Shown: piece after piece, positions 1 through 9,532 of the stretch | Layout of the letters: each line of letters begins with the position of its first letter | Numbering within the stretch: the first letter of the stretch is position 1 | NCBI RefSeq assembly: GCF_052162025.1 | Contig: NZ_CP197401.1 | Span: 682,001-746,000 of the forward strand | Reading direction: 5' to 3' | Source: Methylobacter sp015476545 | Lineage (GTDB): Bacteria; Pseudomonadota; Gammaproteobacteria; Methylococcales; Methylomonadaceae | Length of the DNA: 64,000 nucleotides | Notes under the pieces: model-generated | Told to the model about the DNA's origin: nothing | Database searches by the model: none | What the model saw: only the letters and a program-made list of their open reading frames with translations | Program-made: the position numbers and the translations under genes

Positions 1-94
1 GACCAATACTGACGTGATCAAGTTCTACGAGGCGATAGGCTATAAAAATGATAACGTTGTTAGCCTTGGCAAGCGGCTTGAAAGCGATAACTAG
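1..94 (+). CDS. GNAT family acetyltransferase, C-terminal end (partial)
   Basis: Only the last 30 codons are in the window, in the frame starting at base 2 and stopping at TAG 92-94. The peptide reads V-I-K-F-Y-E-A-I-G-Y followed by V-V-S-L-G-K-R-L. This resembles the C-terminal strand-helix of YpeA-type GNAT acetyltransferases, where the FYE-x-x-GY motif contributes to acetyl-CoA binding. The substrate cannot be told from this fragment. It converges on the hybrid kinase gene, whose stop is about 35 bases away. Confidence 0.6.
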   Translation, partial: TNTDVIKFYEAIGYKNDNVVSLGKRLESDN

Positions 95-129
95 AGGCGG
101 CACAGTGATGCTTAATAACTGCCAAAAAT

Positions 130-2178
130 TTAGGTTTGGTTCTTTAAAGTCGCCAACAAAGTAAATAAATTCGAGGGATCTACTGGTTTGAGCAGATGAT
201 GGTCGAAGCCGGCGGACTTTGACTGCTCGTGATCTTCAGGCTGTCCATAGCCGCTGATGGCGACTAAGCACGCTTGTCGTGTTTCCGGCAACTCGCGCAA
301 CCGTCTGGCAACTTCATAACCACTAATATCAGGAAGGCCGATGTCCAGCAGGACAGCTTGAGGCCGGAAAGCCTGTGCTTTTTCTATGCCTTTTAAGCCG
401 CAGTCTGCAGTATCGACCTCATGCCCTTCTATCTGCAGCAGGAGGGCAAGGCTTTCCGCGACATCGGCATTATCATCTATCAGTAAGATACGCAGCCTGT
501 CTTTTGGCAGAGCAGCGTCGGTTTGTGTTGATTCGACAGCCGCAGACGCATCGGATAATGGCAGACGCATAATGAATTCACTACCCTGCTGACTGCCCGC
601 ACTGGATGCACTGATCGTTCCTCCATGCATTTCAACTAGCCTGCGCGCCAGCGTAAGTCCGATGCCCAGACCGCCTTGAGATCGGGCCAAAGAAGAGTCG
701 GCCTGAGTAAAAAGTTCAAAAATATGGGGCAGTATCTCCGGCGAAACGCCTGATCCGTTGTCTTGTACTTTAATCACCAAGCCGCCATTTTCCTGCATTA
801 CCTTCAGGATGATCCTGCCTTTCTCATCGGTGTACTTGGTGGCGTTGTTCAACAGATTGGACAGCGCCTGAGTCAATCGGACACGATCACCTTCGATCCA
901 CATCGGTGTTTCCGGGCGGGAAACGACCAGCTCCTGTTGGCGGGACTGTATCAGCGGCAAGTTGATTTCTACGGCACTGTCTATAATCTCGTTGCAGTCG
1001 ACAAGGTCAATCTTAAGCGTGATTTTGTCCCGCATGATGCGGGCTACGTCCAGCAAATCGTCGAGCAATAATGCCATATGATTGACCTGCCGGTCGATGA
1101 TCTTGCCGCACCAGTCCAGCGTGGGGTTCACGGAACCTTGAGTTTTCAACACCTGCACGGCATTACGGATAGGGGCCAGAGGATTTCTGAGTTCGTGTCC
1201 CAGCATGGCCAGAAATTCATTTTTCTGATGATCGGCTTGCCGAAGCGCTATTTCCATCTGCTTGCGTTCGGTGATGTCATGGATGGTGATAATAAAACAG
1301 CGAGGCTGGCTGTTGCTGATTTCACTGATGCCGAGGATTACAGAAAACAATGCGCCGTCTTTTTTAAGGCACTCCAGTTCGCGTCTGATGCCGATAATCT
1401 GGCCTTTACTATCGTTTCTGTGGCGGACTAGTTGGTCTTCATATTCGCTCCAGTCTAGGTTAGGCATTAATCTACTGATACTGCTGCCGGACAATTCTTC
1501 AATGGAAAAACCGAAAATACTCTCGATGGCGGCATTAGCCGATTTGATGATGCCGTGTTCGTCAATCTTGATAATACCATCGAGTACGTTATCAAAAATG
1601 GCGCGTAAATTCGCTTCGCTTTTGCTCAGCATTGATTCCGTTTCTTTTAAATGATGGATGTCCGTGAGCGCCAGCCTAAAATCATGCCCTTTCTGAGACA
1701 GCCCATCCAGCTTGATCCATAAAGTTTGGCCATTACTTTTGATGAGCAAGCGTAATTCGCAGCTTTGGATGTGTTGATGATTTAACAAAGCTTGACGATA
1801 GAAATATAAAACATCCTGATCGAGATCCAGCACAAAATCAGAAAAAGGTTTATTGCTAATAGCCTTGCTTTCTACGCCGAGCATGTCGGTCAGTCTCTTG
1901 TTGGCTTTAAGAATGATGCCTTCACTGCTGAGGGTGAGGTAACCGACCGGCGAATAGTGATAAAAGTCGAGATATTCCTGATTTGAATCCTGGAGTTGTT
2001 TTTGGGTTCTAAGCAACTCATCGTTTTGCAACTCCAATTCGATGCGATGTGTATCAAGTTCGTGCAACAGCTCACCAAGCTCTTCCATTGAATAAGGAAT
2101 TGACAATTGATGGGGCGCGGATAATAACGCTTCTGCCCGTCGCCTCAATTCGTAGAATTTATCCAGTTTATTTAGCAT
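130..2178 (-). CDS. PAS-containing hybrid histidine kinase/response regulator
   Basis: A 682 aa sensor kinase with no obvious membrane span, so probably cytoplasmic. An N-terminal helical segment is followed by two PAS domains (about residues 60-180 and 185-310), a HisKA dimerisation helix with phospho-acceptor His in LGHELRNP, and a HATPase domain with N-box NLLNNATKY, G1 DNGSG and G2 GGLGIGLTLA. A C-terminal receiver domain carries the phospho-Asp in VLLDIGLPD. An ATG 20 codons upstream (2238) is open but would overlap the preceding gene by 29 bases; the ATG at 2178 has an AGGA-like site and leaves a 31 base gap, so I chose it. It follows the CheB-CheR fusion on the same strand and probably shares its transcript. 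The signal is unknown. Confidence 0.9.
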   Translation of the reverse strand: MLNKLDKFYELRRRAEALLSAPHQLSIPYSMEELGELLHELDTHRIELELQNDELLRTQKQLQDSNQEYLDFYHYSPVGYLTLSSEGIILKANKRLTDMLGVESKAISNKPFSDFVLDLDQDVLYFYRQALLNHQHIQSCELRLLIKSNGQTLWIKLDGLSQKGHDFRLALTDIHHLKETESMLSKSEANLRAIFDNVLDGIIKIDEHGIIKSANAAIESIFGFSIEELSGSSISRLMPNLDWSEYEDQLVRHRNDSKGQIIGIRRELECLKKDGALFSVILGISEISNSQPRCFIITIHDITERKQMEIALRQADHQKNEFLAMLGHELRNPLAPIRNAVQVLKTQGSVNPTLDWCGKIIDRQVNHMALLLDDLLDVARIMRDKITLKIDLVDCNEIIDSAVEINLPLIQSRQQELVVSRPETPMWIEGDRVRLTQALSNLLNNATKYTDEKGRIILKVMQENGGLVIKVQDNGSGVSPEILPHIFELFTQADSSLARSQGGLGIGLTLARRLVEMHGGTISASSAGSQQGSEFIMRLPLSDASAAVESTQTDAALPKDRLRILLIDDNADVAESLALLLQIEGHEVDTADCGLKGIEKAQAFRPQAVLLDIGLPDISGYEVARRLRELPETRQACLVAISGYGQPEDHEQSKSAGFDHHLLKPVDPSNLFTLLATLKNQT

Positions 2179-2209
2179 AAGCGCAATCCTGGTACATTGA
2201 TATTTTCTG

Positions 2210-5206
2210 TTAACGCAATCGTGCCGCCAGCGCCACAATCACGTTGCCGTAATTTAATTGGCCCTCATCACTAGGCGCTACCCATTCCAGATTTAAAGTC
2301 AATGGATTCCCCTGCTGGTCTTCGCAATGGCAGTCAAAGCTGATTTTGTCTTTTCGGTTCCAGATGGCTAGCAGTTGCGTTATAAAGGACTGGACTGAAC
2401 GCCGGGTTAGTAATTTCTGGATGCTTAATGCCAGCTTTTCCTTGCTATCCGCTTTAAATAACACCATGGCCGCATTATTGATATGGGAAACCTGTACCTT
2501 TTTTAACAGTTCTTCCAGCTCCTGCGGATGCTTGTTTAAGTATTCGCCAAGATCGGTTACGCCTTGGTCACGAAGCGCATGCAAGGTCAAGTCAGCTTTG
2601 GAAAAATCGTATTCCCACATTGGAACAGGACTAAAATCGATCATGCGCTTATAGCGTTTTTCATTATTTATTAGGGCTTGTTCAGTCTTTTTTCTAACGG
2701 TAATGTCTTCAAAGGTGATGATTATGCCATCAATGATATTATTGGTGGTCCGATAAGGCAGGATGCGGGTATAAAAACAACGGCCTTTATCATCGCAGAT
2801 TTCAGATTCATGCTTATCGAGGGTTTTCAGCACTTCGCTGGCAAGACCTGTTAAATTCGGATTTTGTAAAGATGAGGAGAAATGAGTAACCGGGCGGCCG
2901 ATATCGCTTGCTTCCAGATTAATGAGTTCCTTTACTTTGGGTGTAAAACGACGGATGCAGAATTTGGTATCCAGAAAAAGCGTGGCAATCTGGGTGCTGT
3001 CAAACAGATTTTTCATGTCGTCATTAGCGGACTGTAATTCGTCGATTCGGCTTTGCAGTTCCGCATTGACGGTCACGGCTTCTTCATTCAGTGATTGCAA
3101 TTCTTCCTTCGACGTTTCCAGTTCTTCATTGGTGCTTTGCAATTCCTCATTGGTAGACTGGAGTTCTTCGTTGGTCGATTTGAGCTCTTCATTCGATGTT
3201 TCCAGCTCTTCAATGGTGGTCTGCAGGCTTTCTTTAGTGAAATCCAATTGCTGTTGCAGTTTCGCGATTTCTTCTGCCGTTGTCGGTAAAGGGGTTGATT
3301 TTGCCGTTTTTATCAGGATTTCCGTTGGCGCATCTTCGAAAGTCACCATAACGAGTCCGGGAATGGACGAATACTCCAGAATGGGGGTAATCGCCATGTC
3401 CACGCTGATCTGGCTGCCATCCGGCTGGATGGCATAGACCTTTTTCTGCACTTTCTTCTTGGCCTGAAACGCCTGGCGAATCCCTGCCGCCAATTCCGTT
3501 TTTAATCCAAAGCGGGCCATATCGACAATATTGACGCTGATTTTGCCTTCCGCAGGTTCTAAATACTTGCCCAATCTGCCATGCACATAGATGATGTTGC
3601 TTTTGGCGTCGATAATGGCGCATGGCGGCACCGTACTATGCCTGAGAATGGCTTCAACCAACTGCATGACGCTCAATTCTTCCGCTTTCTGAATGACGTT
3701 GGGCATTTTTATATCATCGGTGATGACCGGATGAGCCGGTTCAAGAAGATGCAAGGATCTGGGAATAGTCTCAGCCGCATTAATTCGACGGAAAATTTTC
3801 CACTTTTTGTCCAATACGGAAAAGAAATGATCGGATTGACCGGTTGTTTCCGAAGGTCCTAGGAACATGATGCCATCTTCTTTTAAGCTGTAATGAAAGG
3901 TTTGCAGGACTTTTCTTTGCAGTTCCGATCTGAAATAAATCAATAGATTTCTGCAACTGATAATATCCAGCTTGGTAAAGGGCGGGTCATTAATAATATT
4001 CTGAGGGGCGAAAACCACCATTTCCCGGATTGATTTTTTAATCCGGTAGTTATTGTCTTCCTTGATAAAAAAACGTTTAAGACGCTCAAGGCTGACATCG
4101 ACGTTCTCGATGCCGGGCAAGTAAAGTCCGCGTCGGGCTTTTTCAATGGCCTGTTCATTAATGTCAGTGCCGAAAATCTGAACATTGATATGCTGTTTTA
4201 TGTTATCCAGACATTCTTGAATAATGATCGCGATCGAATACGCTTCTTCTCCCGTGCTGCATCCGGGAACCCAGACCCGCAGGGTATAATTGTTGGGTTT
4301 TTGATTAAGAAATGTCGGTAAAATCTTGTGCTGGAGATTATTATAGGCGTCGGGATCTCTAAAAAAACTGGTCACGCCGATGAACAATTCATTGGCCAAT
4401 ATATCAATCTCTTGCTCGCTTTTTTGCAAAAAAACGACATAATCCGACATACTTGAAATTTGGTGCAATTGCATGCGCCGTTCGATGCGCCGGCAGATTG
4501 TGTTTTTTTTATACATCGAGAAATCGTGGCCAGTCTGATTGTGGATCAGAAAAAATATTTTTTGCAAAAGACCGTCAATATTTATATGTTGACTGAGACG
4601 GCGGTCGCTTATATCGCCCCGGTATTGGGTATATTGAATTAGCTGGGCCGGCATCTTGCCGGGCGGCAGTATATAGTCGGCAGTGCCTGTATTAACGGCA
4701 CTTTTCGGCATGCCGTTATATTGGGCGGAAGACTCATCCTGTACTATCACGAGCCCGTTTGCCGCCTTTATTTCTGTCAGTCCAAGGCTGCCGTCGGAAC
4801 CAGTGCCCGATAGAACGATACCAATGGCCTTGTCGCCCTGATCCTGAGCAAGTGAACGAAAGAAAACATCGATGGGTAAGTGGCTAAAATGAGGAGATTC
4901 CATTTCCGACAGATGCAATTTTTTGTTGAGGATGGATAAGCTTTTATTGGGCGGGATGACGTAAATTTTATTCGGCTCAACCTGCATGCCGTCATAAATT
5001 TGGTAGACCTTGATCGAAGTGTGTTTTTGCAATAAATCAGGCAACAGACTGACGTGGTTGGGATCCAAATGCACGACTACAACAAAGGCGAATTCCTTAT
5101 CGGGGGGCATGGCGCTGAAGAACTCCTGCAGCGCTTCCAGGCCGCCTGCCGAAGCCCCTATACCCACAATGGGGAATGTTTTGTCAACTGACGAGTTTTT
5201 TTTCAC
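2210..5206 (-). CDS. CheB-CheR fusion protein with PAS domains and coiled coil
   Basis: A 998 aa fusion. Residues about 1-190 form a CheB-type methylesterase domain with the catalytic Ser in GASAGG, a His in VHLDP and an Asp in SGTGSDGS; no receiver domain precedes it. Residues about 205-480 form a CheR methyltransferase (FFRDP, then the SAM-binding WVPGCSTGEEAYS). After a PAS-like linker comes a strongly heptad-repeating coiled coil (about 645-725) of repeated S-T-N-E-E-L-Q units, then PAS domains to the C-terminus. Proteins of this architecture usually pair with hybrid kinases rather than flagellar chemotaxis. The hybrid kinase next door and the lack of other che genes here agree with that. 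The glutamyl-methylation target is unknown. Confidence 0.93.
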   Translation of the reverse strand: MKKNSSVDKTFPIVGIGASAGGLEALQEFFSAMPPDKEFAFVVVVHLDPNHVSLLPDLLQKHTSIKVYQIYDGMQVEPNKIYVIPPNKSLSILNKKLHLSEMESPHFSHLPIDVFFRSLAQDQGDKAIGIVLSGTGSDGSLGLTEIKAANGLVIVQDESSAQYNGMPKSAVNTGTADYILPPGKMPAQLIQYTQYRGDISDRRLSQHINIDGLLQKIFFLIHNQTGHDFSMYKKNTICRRIERRMQLHQISSMSDYVVFLQKSEQEIDILANELFIGVTSFFRDPDAYNNLQHKILPTFLNQKPNNYTLRVWVPGCSTGEEAYSIAIIIQECLDNIKQHINVQIFGTDINEQAIEKARRGLYLPGIENVDVSLERLKRFFIKEDNNYRIKKSIREMVVFAPQNIINDPPFTKLDIISCRNLLIYFRSELQRKVLQTFHYSLKEDGIMFLGPSETTGQSDHFFSVLDKKWKIFRRINAAETIPRSLHLLEPAHPVITDDIKMPNVIQKAEELSVMQLVEAILRHSTVPPCAIIDAKSNIIYVHGRLGKYLEPAEGKISVNIVDMARFGLKTELAAGIRQAFQAKKKVQKKVYAIQPDGSQISVDMAITPILEYSSIPGLVMVTFEDAPTEILIKTAKSTPLPTTAEEIAKLQQQLDFTKESLQTTIEELETSNEELKSTNEELQSTNEELQSTNEELETSKEELQSLNEEAVTVNAELQSRIDELQSANDDMKNLFDSTQIATLFLDTKFCIRRFTPKVKELINLEASDIGRPVTHFSSSLQNPNLTGLASEVLKTLDKHESEICDDKGRCFYTRILPYRTTNNIIDGIIITFEDITVRKKTEQALINNEKRYKRMIDFSPVPMWEYDFSKADLTLHALRDQGVTDLGEYLNKHPQELEELLKKVQVSHINNAAMVLFKADSKEKLALSIQKLLTRRSVQSFITQLLAIWNRKDKISFDCHCEDQQGNPLTLNLEWVAPSDEGQLNYGNVIVALAARLR

Positions 5207-5922
5207 TGATATAAGCGGTTCAATTACCGGGCAAAATAAAAATAAACACGATCTCGATACTTTTAGTAATTTGTAAATTCAGACCGAATCCAACAGTTAC
5301 TGATTTTTTTAGAGGAGGCCGTGGCTAAGTTCATCCTAATCTTAAAGATATCAATATCTATCCGGACACAAAATTTAAGTTACTTTTCACCGCATTTTGT
5401 AATCTATGAATGACCTTTAGACATCAACGGCGCGAGGACGTTCGCGGTTATAAAATATCTCGAACTATTCGGATATAACTTGCTCATTATCAGCTTTGGT
5501 TTGTTAGAGCTGATGGCGAGCAGGCTATGAAAGAAGTTTTCTGAGATGACCTTTTATATCCAAGGGATAAACTTCCCTAACTGTTGCCTTTTTGGCTTAT
5601 TCTTCGGTCAGTGATTATTTATTGATAATAAAAATCGATAACGGCTGACAAGTATAACCAGTCTTCCAAAGTATGAGTATAGGTGATTCTACTGACTCCG
5701 CACTCATACGCACTCATAATAGAGATTATTGATCGTTATGGAGATTTAATCCAACCCAGTGCATTCCTGTAAGCGACTCATGGAATGGGTTTGGAAAACA
5801 TCTGAATGCAAATTCCCAGCGATTTGGTAGTTCTGAAGCAAAGGAAAAGGTGCGCGTCACGGTGATAGGCGGAAGCAGGATCGCAGAAGTCCGGTCGCTC
5901 TCACAAGAAATTGAAACGACAG
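5207..5922. other. Long intergenic region without a convincing gene
   Basis: About 700 bases between the CheB-CheR fusion start and the rsmA terminator. It should hold the promoter of the fusion gene. An AGAGGAGG run near 5313 is followed by a short GTG frame, but the spacing is only two bases and the peptide looks random. A 91-codon minus-strand frame at 5726-6001 runs through the terminator hairpin and shows no family features. I see no RNA gene or repeat. Confidence 0.5.
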
Positions 5923-5924
5923 GC

Positions 5925-5954
5925 AAAAAAAATGCGACCATTAAGGTCGCATTT
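5925..5954 (-). terminator. Rho-independent terminator of pdxA-rsmA
   Basis: A perfect 10 bp inverted repeat (5930-5939 with 5945-5954, loop ATTAA) is followed in the minus direction by eight T residues (5932-5925). It lies about 120 bases beyond the rsmA stop codon and fits an intrinsic terminator for that operon. Confidence 0.85.
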
Positions 5955-6075
5955 AAAAGGAGGATTAATTCTAAAGTCTCTAAAAAGAGAGTGCATCTCA
6001 AGAATTGAGATTATATTAGCAATAAATAATATTCTTTAGAATGTGACAGATTGTCGCGTGACGGATTGTCGCAGC

Positions 6076-6864
6076 TCAGGCAGCATCGTTTTGCAACAGA
6101 TTGCTCAGTTTGGCGAAATCGCTCAGCGAAATCATTTCGGCCCGTAGCGTCGGATCTATGTTCAGGGCTTCTATATCTTCCTCGGCAATAAGTGTTTTCA
6201 GGGAATTGCGCAGCGTCTTGCGCCGTTGCGAAAAGGCTTGCGTGACGACTTTGTTGAGTTTGGCGACATCATGCACTTCGACAGGCGGCTGCTGATGCGG
6301 AATCAAGCGCACGATCGCCGACATGACCTGGGGCGGCGGATCGAAGCTTTCGGGCGGGACATCAAATAAAAGTTCGGTTGCGCAGTGATACTGCATCATG
6401 ACGCTGAGCCTGCCGTATTTCTTGCTGCCGGGCGCGGCGCAAATCCGGTCGACGACTTCCTTCTGCAGCATGAAATGCATGTCCTGTATGCAGGATGCAT
6501 TATCCAGCAGATGGAACATCAGCGGTGTGGAGATGTTGTAGGGCAGGTTGCCGACGACGCGCAGTTTCCGGCTGTCGTCGGCCAGCGTCGCGAAATCGAA
6601 TGTCAGGGCGTCGGCGCTGTGGATGCGCAAGTTGTCGCGCTGCTTGAATTTTTCCCTGAGCAGCGCGACCAGGTCCCTGTCGAGTTCGACCACATCAAGG
6701 TGCACGCCCTCTTTCAGCAGCGGTTCGGTCAGTGCGCCCTGGCCCGGGCCGATTTCGACCCAATGGTCGCCGGGCCGAGCCTGCAGGCTGGAAATAATGT
6801 CGTAAATAATCCGGTAATCGTGCAGAAAGTTCTGACCGAAGCGTTTGCGTGGTATATGGGCCAT
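6076..6864 (-). CDS. rsmA: 16S rRNA (adenine1518-N6/adenine1519-N6)-dimethyltransferase
   Basis: 262 aa KsgA/RsmA, which dimethylates A1518 and A1519 of 16S rRNA late in 30S assembly. The N-terminus reads FGQNFLHD. The SAM-binding motif I is VEIGPGQGALTEPLL and motif IV is VGNLPYNIS, both typical. The frame stays open upstream to 7083, but that stretch is the shadow of pdxA. The ATG at 6864 lies one base after the pdxA stop, matches the family start and gives the usual length. Translation is probably coupled to pdxA, a linkage also known from Enterobacteria (surA-pdxA-rsmA). Confidence 0.97.
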   Translation of the reverse strand: MAHIPRKRFGQNFLHDYRIIYDIISSLQARPGDHWVEIGPGQGALTEPLLKEGVHLDVVELDRDLVALLREKFKQRDNLRIHSADALTFDFATLADDSRKLRVVGNLPYNISTPLMFHLLDNASCIQDMHFMLQKEVVDRICAAPGSKKYGRLSVMMQYHCATELLFDVPPESFDPPPQVMSAIVRLIPHQQPPVEVHDVAKLNKVVTQAFSQRRKTLRNSLKTLIAEEDIEALNIDPTLRAEMISLSDFAKLSNLLQNDAA

Positions 6865-6865
6865 G

Positions 6866-7864
6866 TTATCGGGTCGTGTTGGTTGCCATGAGTAATGCGG
6901 TTTGGATGGCGCTGAGCAGGCTGCCGATTTCGGCTTTGCCGGTGCCGGCCAGATCCAGGGCCGTGCCGTGGTCCACCGAGGTGCGGATGATCGGCAGGCC
7001 CAGCGTGATGTTGACGGCTTGCCCGAAGCCCATGTGCTTGAGCACGGGCAGTCCCTGATCGTGGTACATCGCCAATACGGCATCGGCCGATGCCAGATAT
7101 TTCGGCGTGAACAGCGTATCGGCCGGCAGCGGGCCTTGCAGATTCAGGCCCTGTTTGCGCAGGCTGTCGAGCACCGGCTCAATGACTTCGATTTCCTCGC
7201 GGCCGAGGTGGCCGCTCTCGCCGGCGTGAGGATTCAGGCCGCAGACCAGGATGCGGGGATTGTCCAGCTTGAAGCGCGAGCGCAGGTCCTGATCCAGTAT
7301 GCACAGCACGGCCCTTAACCGCGAATGAGTGATGGCCGCGCTGACTTCCGACAAGGGCAGGTGGGTCGTGACCAGCGCCACGCGCAGGCCGGGCGTGGCC
7401 AGCATCATGACCGGATGCCCGCCGGTCATGTCGGCAATGTATTCGGTATGGCCGCTGAACGTGAAACCGGCGTCATTGATGATGCCTTTGTGCACGGGAC
7501 CCGTCACCAGCGCATCGAATAAACCCTCCATGCAGCCTTTGGTCGCTTTCGTGATCGTTTTCAGGACGTAGCGGCTGTTGGCCGGGTTTAAGCGGCCGCA
7601 CTGGGCCGGTTCCGCCAGTTCAACGGGCAGCACGGTCAGGCTGCCGGCCTGCTGGGGGCTGGGCGGCAGTGTGCTGTCAAAGGTTTTTATACTGATTTTC
7701 AGGCCTAATTGCTGGGCACGTTGCTCCAATAAATCCGGGCTGGCGATGGCGACGATTTCACACGGCAAATCCTGCTGGGCCAACTGAACGCAGAGATCGG
7801 GGCCGATGCCGGCGGGTTCGCCCGGCGTCAAGGCGAGACGTTGTAGGGATGAGCTGGCGGTCAT
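6866..7864 (-). CDS. pdxA: 4-hydroxythreonine-4-phosphate dehydrogenase
   Basis: 332 aa. PdxA oxidises 4-phosphohydroxy-L-threonine with NAD in pyridoxal 5'-phosphate synthesis (DXP-dependent route, cytoplasm). The N-terminal LTPGEPAGIGP and the metal-site histidines in SGHTEYIADMTGG, NPHAGESGHLG and YHDQGLPVLK are all present, and the length is normal. It is the first gene of a two-gene operon with rsmA. The adjacent emrB-like gene ends about 50 bases upstream on the same strand. Confidence 0.97.
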   Translation of the reverse strand: MTASSSLQRLALTPGEPAGIGPDLCVQLAQQDLPCEIVAIASPDLLEQRAQQLGLKISIKTFDSTLPPSPQQAGSLTVLPVELAEPAQCGRLNPANSRYVLKTITKATKGCMEGLFDALVTGPVHKGIINDAGFTFSGHTEYIADMTGGHPVMMLATPGLRVALVTTHLPLSEVSAAITHSRLRAVLCILDQDLRSRFKLDNPRILVCGLNPHAGESGHLGREEIEVIEPVLDSLRKQGLNLQGPLPADTLFTPKYLASADAVLAMYHDQGLPVLKHMGFGQAVNITLGLPIIRTSVDHGTALDLAGTGKAEIGSLLSAIQTALLMATNTTR

Positions 7865-7915
7865 GATGCTCCAGGTAAAAATGAATGGTTTTTACAGTAT
7901 AAAGAATTAAGCGGA

Positions 7916-9529
7916 TTATTCCATCTGAATCGAAGCGGCTTTTTCTTGGTCCACTTTTTTCAGAAACGGCGCAATGAGCAGCGAGCCCAGAAAAATCAAA
8001 GCAATGAGCTGAAACAGATTGTTGAAGGTCATGACTTCCGCTTCACGCATGGCCAATGCGGTAATCTGTTTCAGTGCCGCCGAGGAGGGCTCGGATAAGT
8101 TAAATTGGCCCATCGATTCGGCGAGCCCTTCCCACAACTGCTGCGCCGGATAGTTGGTGGCTGTCATCGATTCGCGCAAGTCCGCGTAATGGCTCTTCGT
8201 CAGATAGCTGACCAGCGTATTGGCCACGGCCAGCCCGATCGCGCCGCCCAGGTTTCGCATCAGGTTATAAAGGCCGCTGGCGTTTTTGACTTCTTCGACC
8301 GGCAGCAGGCCTAACGCCAGCGTATTGATGGGCAGAAAGCACAGCATCAGCGCGGTGCCGCGAATAGCCTGCGGCCAGAAGAATTCCCAATAGCCCGATT
8401 CGGCCGTCAGCCCGGCGTTCAGCCAGCAGCCCAGCGCAAACAGGCCAAAGCCCAGGCACAGCATCCAGCGCAAATCCATTTTCTTCTCCAAGGGGCCTGC
8501 GATGAACGCCGACAGCAGTTGGAACAGGCCGACCACCATCAGGTAATAGCCGATCTGCAGGCTGTTGAGGCCTTTGACGCTGCCCAGGTAAATCGGCACC
8601 AAATAAATGATCGAAAAAAGCCCGATGCCCAGCACGAAGCTGTACAGGCAGCCGACGGCAAAATTGACATTGCGGAAGGCGCGCAGATCGATGATCGGAT
8701 GCGGGTTTTTTAATTCCCAGATCAGCATGGCGATGCCGCTGACCGCCGCGATCAGGGTCAGCGTCATGATCAGGCGATCCTCAAACCACTGGTAGCGCAC
8801 GCCTTCTTCCAGCACATATTGCATGCAGCCCAGGCAAACCGCGATCAGGGCGATGCCGATGAAGTCGATTTTCTGCAGCAGATGCCATTCCGGCCGGTCG
8901 ATATCGACAGTCAGCCAGACCAGTATGCAGACCAAAATGCCGGGCACCACGTTGACCAGAAACAGCGATTGCCAGCTGTAGGTTTCGGTCAGATAGCCGC
9001 CCAGAATCGGGCCGGCGGTCGGTGCGATCGTGACGATCAGACCCAGTACGATGGTCATGGTCGGCTGCAGGCGCGGCGGGAACAGGATGAAGATGACCGT
9101 GAAGGTGACCGGAATCATCGCGCCGCCCAGAAAGCCCTGTATCAGGCGGAAGATGACCATGGACGGCAGGTTCCAGGCGAACGCGCAGAACAGGCTGGCC
9201 AATGTGAACCCGCCGGCCGAGATGGCATACAGGTAGCGCGTCGAAAAGACCCGTCCCAGCCAGCCGGACAGGGGAATGATGATGACTTCGGCGATCAGAT
9301 AGGAGGTCTGCACCCAGGCGATTTCATCCTGCGTGGCGGACAGCCCGGCCTGTATTTCCTTGAGCGAGCTGGCGACGATCTGAATGTCCAGCACCGCCAT
9401 GAAAACGCCGACCGCCATGCTGAAAAAGCCGATCCACTGCGTCGTGGTCAGTCCGGCTTCTTCAATCCGGCTTTGTGCTTCCTCCGGCTGGTTTGGTAAT
9501 TCCTGCTGCTCTTGTAATTGCGCTGACAT
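7916..9529 (-). CDS. emrB: DHA2-family MFS multidrug transporter (EmrB-like)
   Basis: 537 aa inner-membrane proton antiporter of the 14-span DHA2 family. Motifs include LDIQIVASSLKEIQ in the first span, the GWLGRVFSTR loop, and the antiporter motif C region GLIVTIAPTAGPILGGYL in span 5. The start is three bases after the stop of the membrane-fusion gene, so the two are co-translated. Together with the TolC-like protein encoded across the divergent promoter it should form a tripartite pump. The gene symbol is by family; substrates cannot be read from sequence. Confidence 0.92.
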   Translation of the reverse strand: MSAQLQEQQELPNQPEEAQSRIEEAGLTTTQWIGFFSMAVGVFMAVLDIQIVASSLKEIQAGLSATQDEIAWVQTSYLIAEVIIIPLSGWLGRVFSTRYLYAISAGGFTLASLFCAFAWNLPSMVIFRLIQGFLGGAMIPVTFTVIFILFPPRLQPTMTIVLGLIVTIAPTAGPILGGYLTETYSWQSLFLVNVVPGILVCILVWLTVDIDRPEWHLLQKIDFIGIALIAVCLGCMQYVLEEGVRYQWFEDRLIMTLTLIAAVSGIAMLIWELKNPHPIIDLRAFRNVNFAVGCLYSFVLGIGLFSIIYLVPIYLGSVKGLNSLQIGYYLMVVGLFQLLSAFIAGPLEKKMDLRWMLCLGFGLFALGCWLNAGLTAESGYWEFFWPQAIRGTALMLCFLPINTLALGLLPVEEVKNASGLYNLMRNLGGAIGLAVANTLVSYLTKSHYADLRESMTATNYPAQQLWEGLAESMGQFNLSEPSSAALKQITALAMREAEVMTFNNLFQLIALIFLGSLLIAPFLKKVDQEKAASIQME

Positions 9530-9532
9530 AAG

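Noticed and set aside
3050..3245. Tandem repeat-like DNA within the CheB-CheR gene
   Set aside because: Explained by the heptad coiled coil (repeated TNEELQS units) of the protein, not a separate DNA repeat.
5726..6001. 91-codon minus frame
   Set aside because: Runs through the rsmA terminator hairpin and its T tract; not plausible as a gene.
8819..9499. 226-codon open frame on the plus strand
   Set aside because: Antisense to the EmrB-like transporter; His/Gln/Asp-rich shadow composition.
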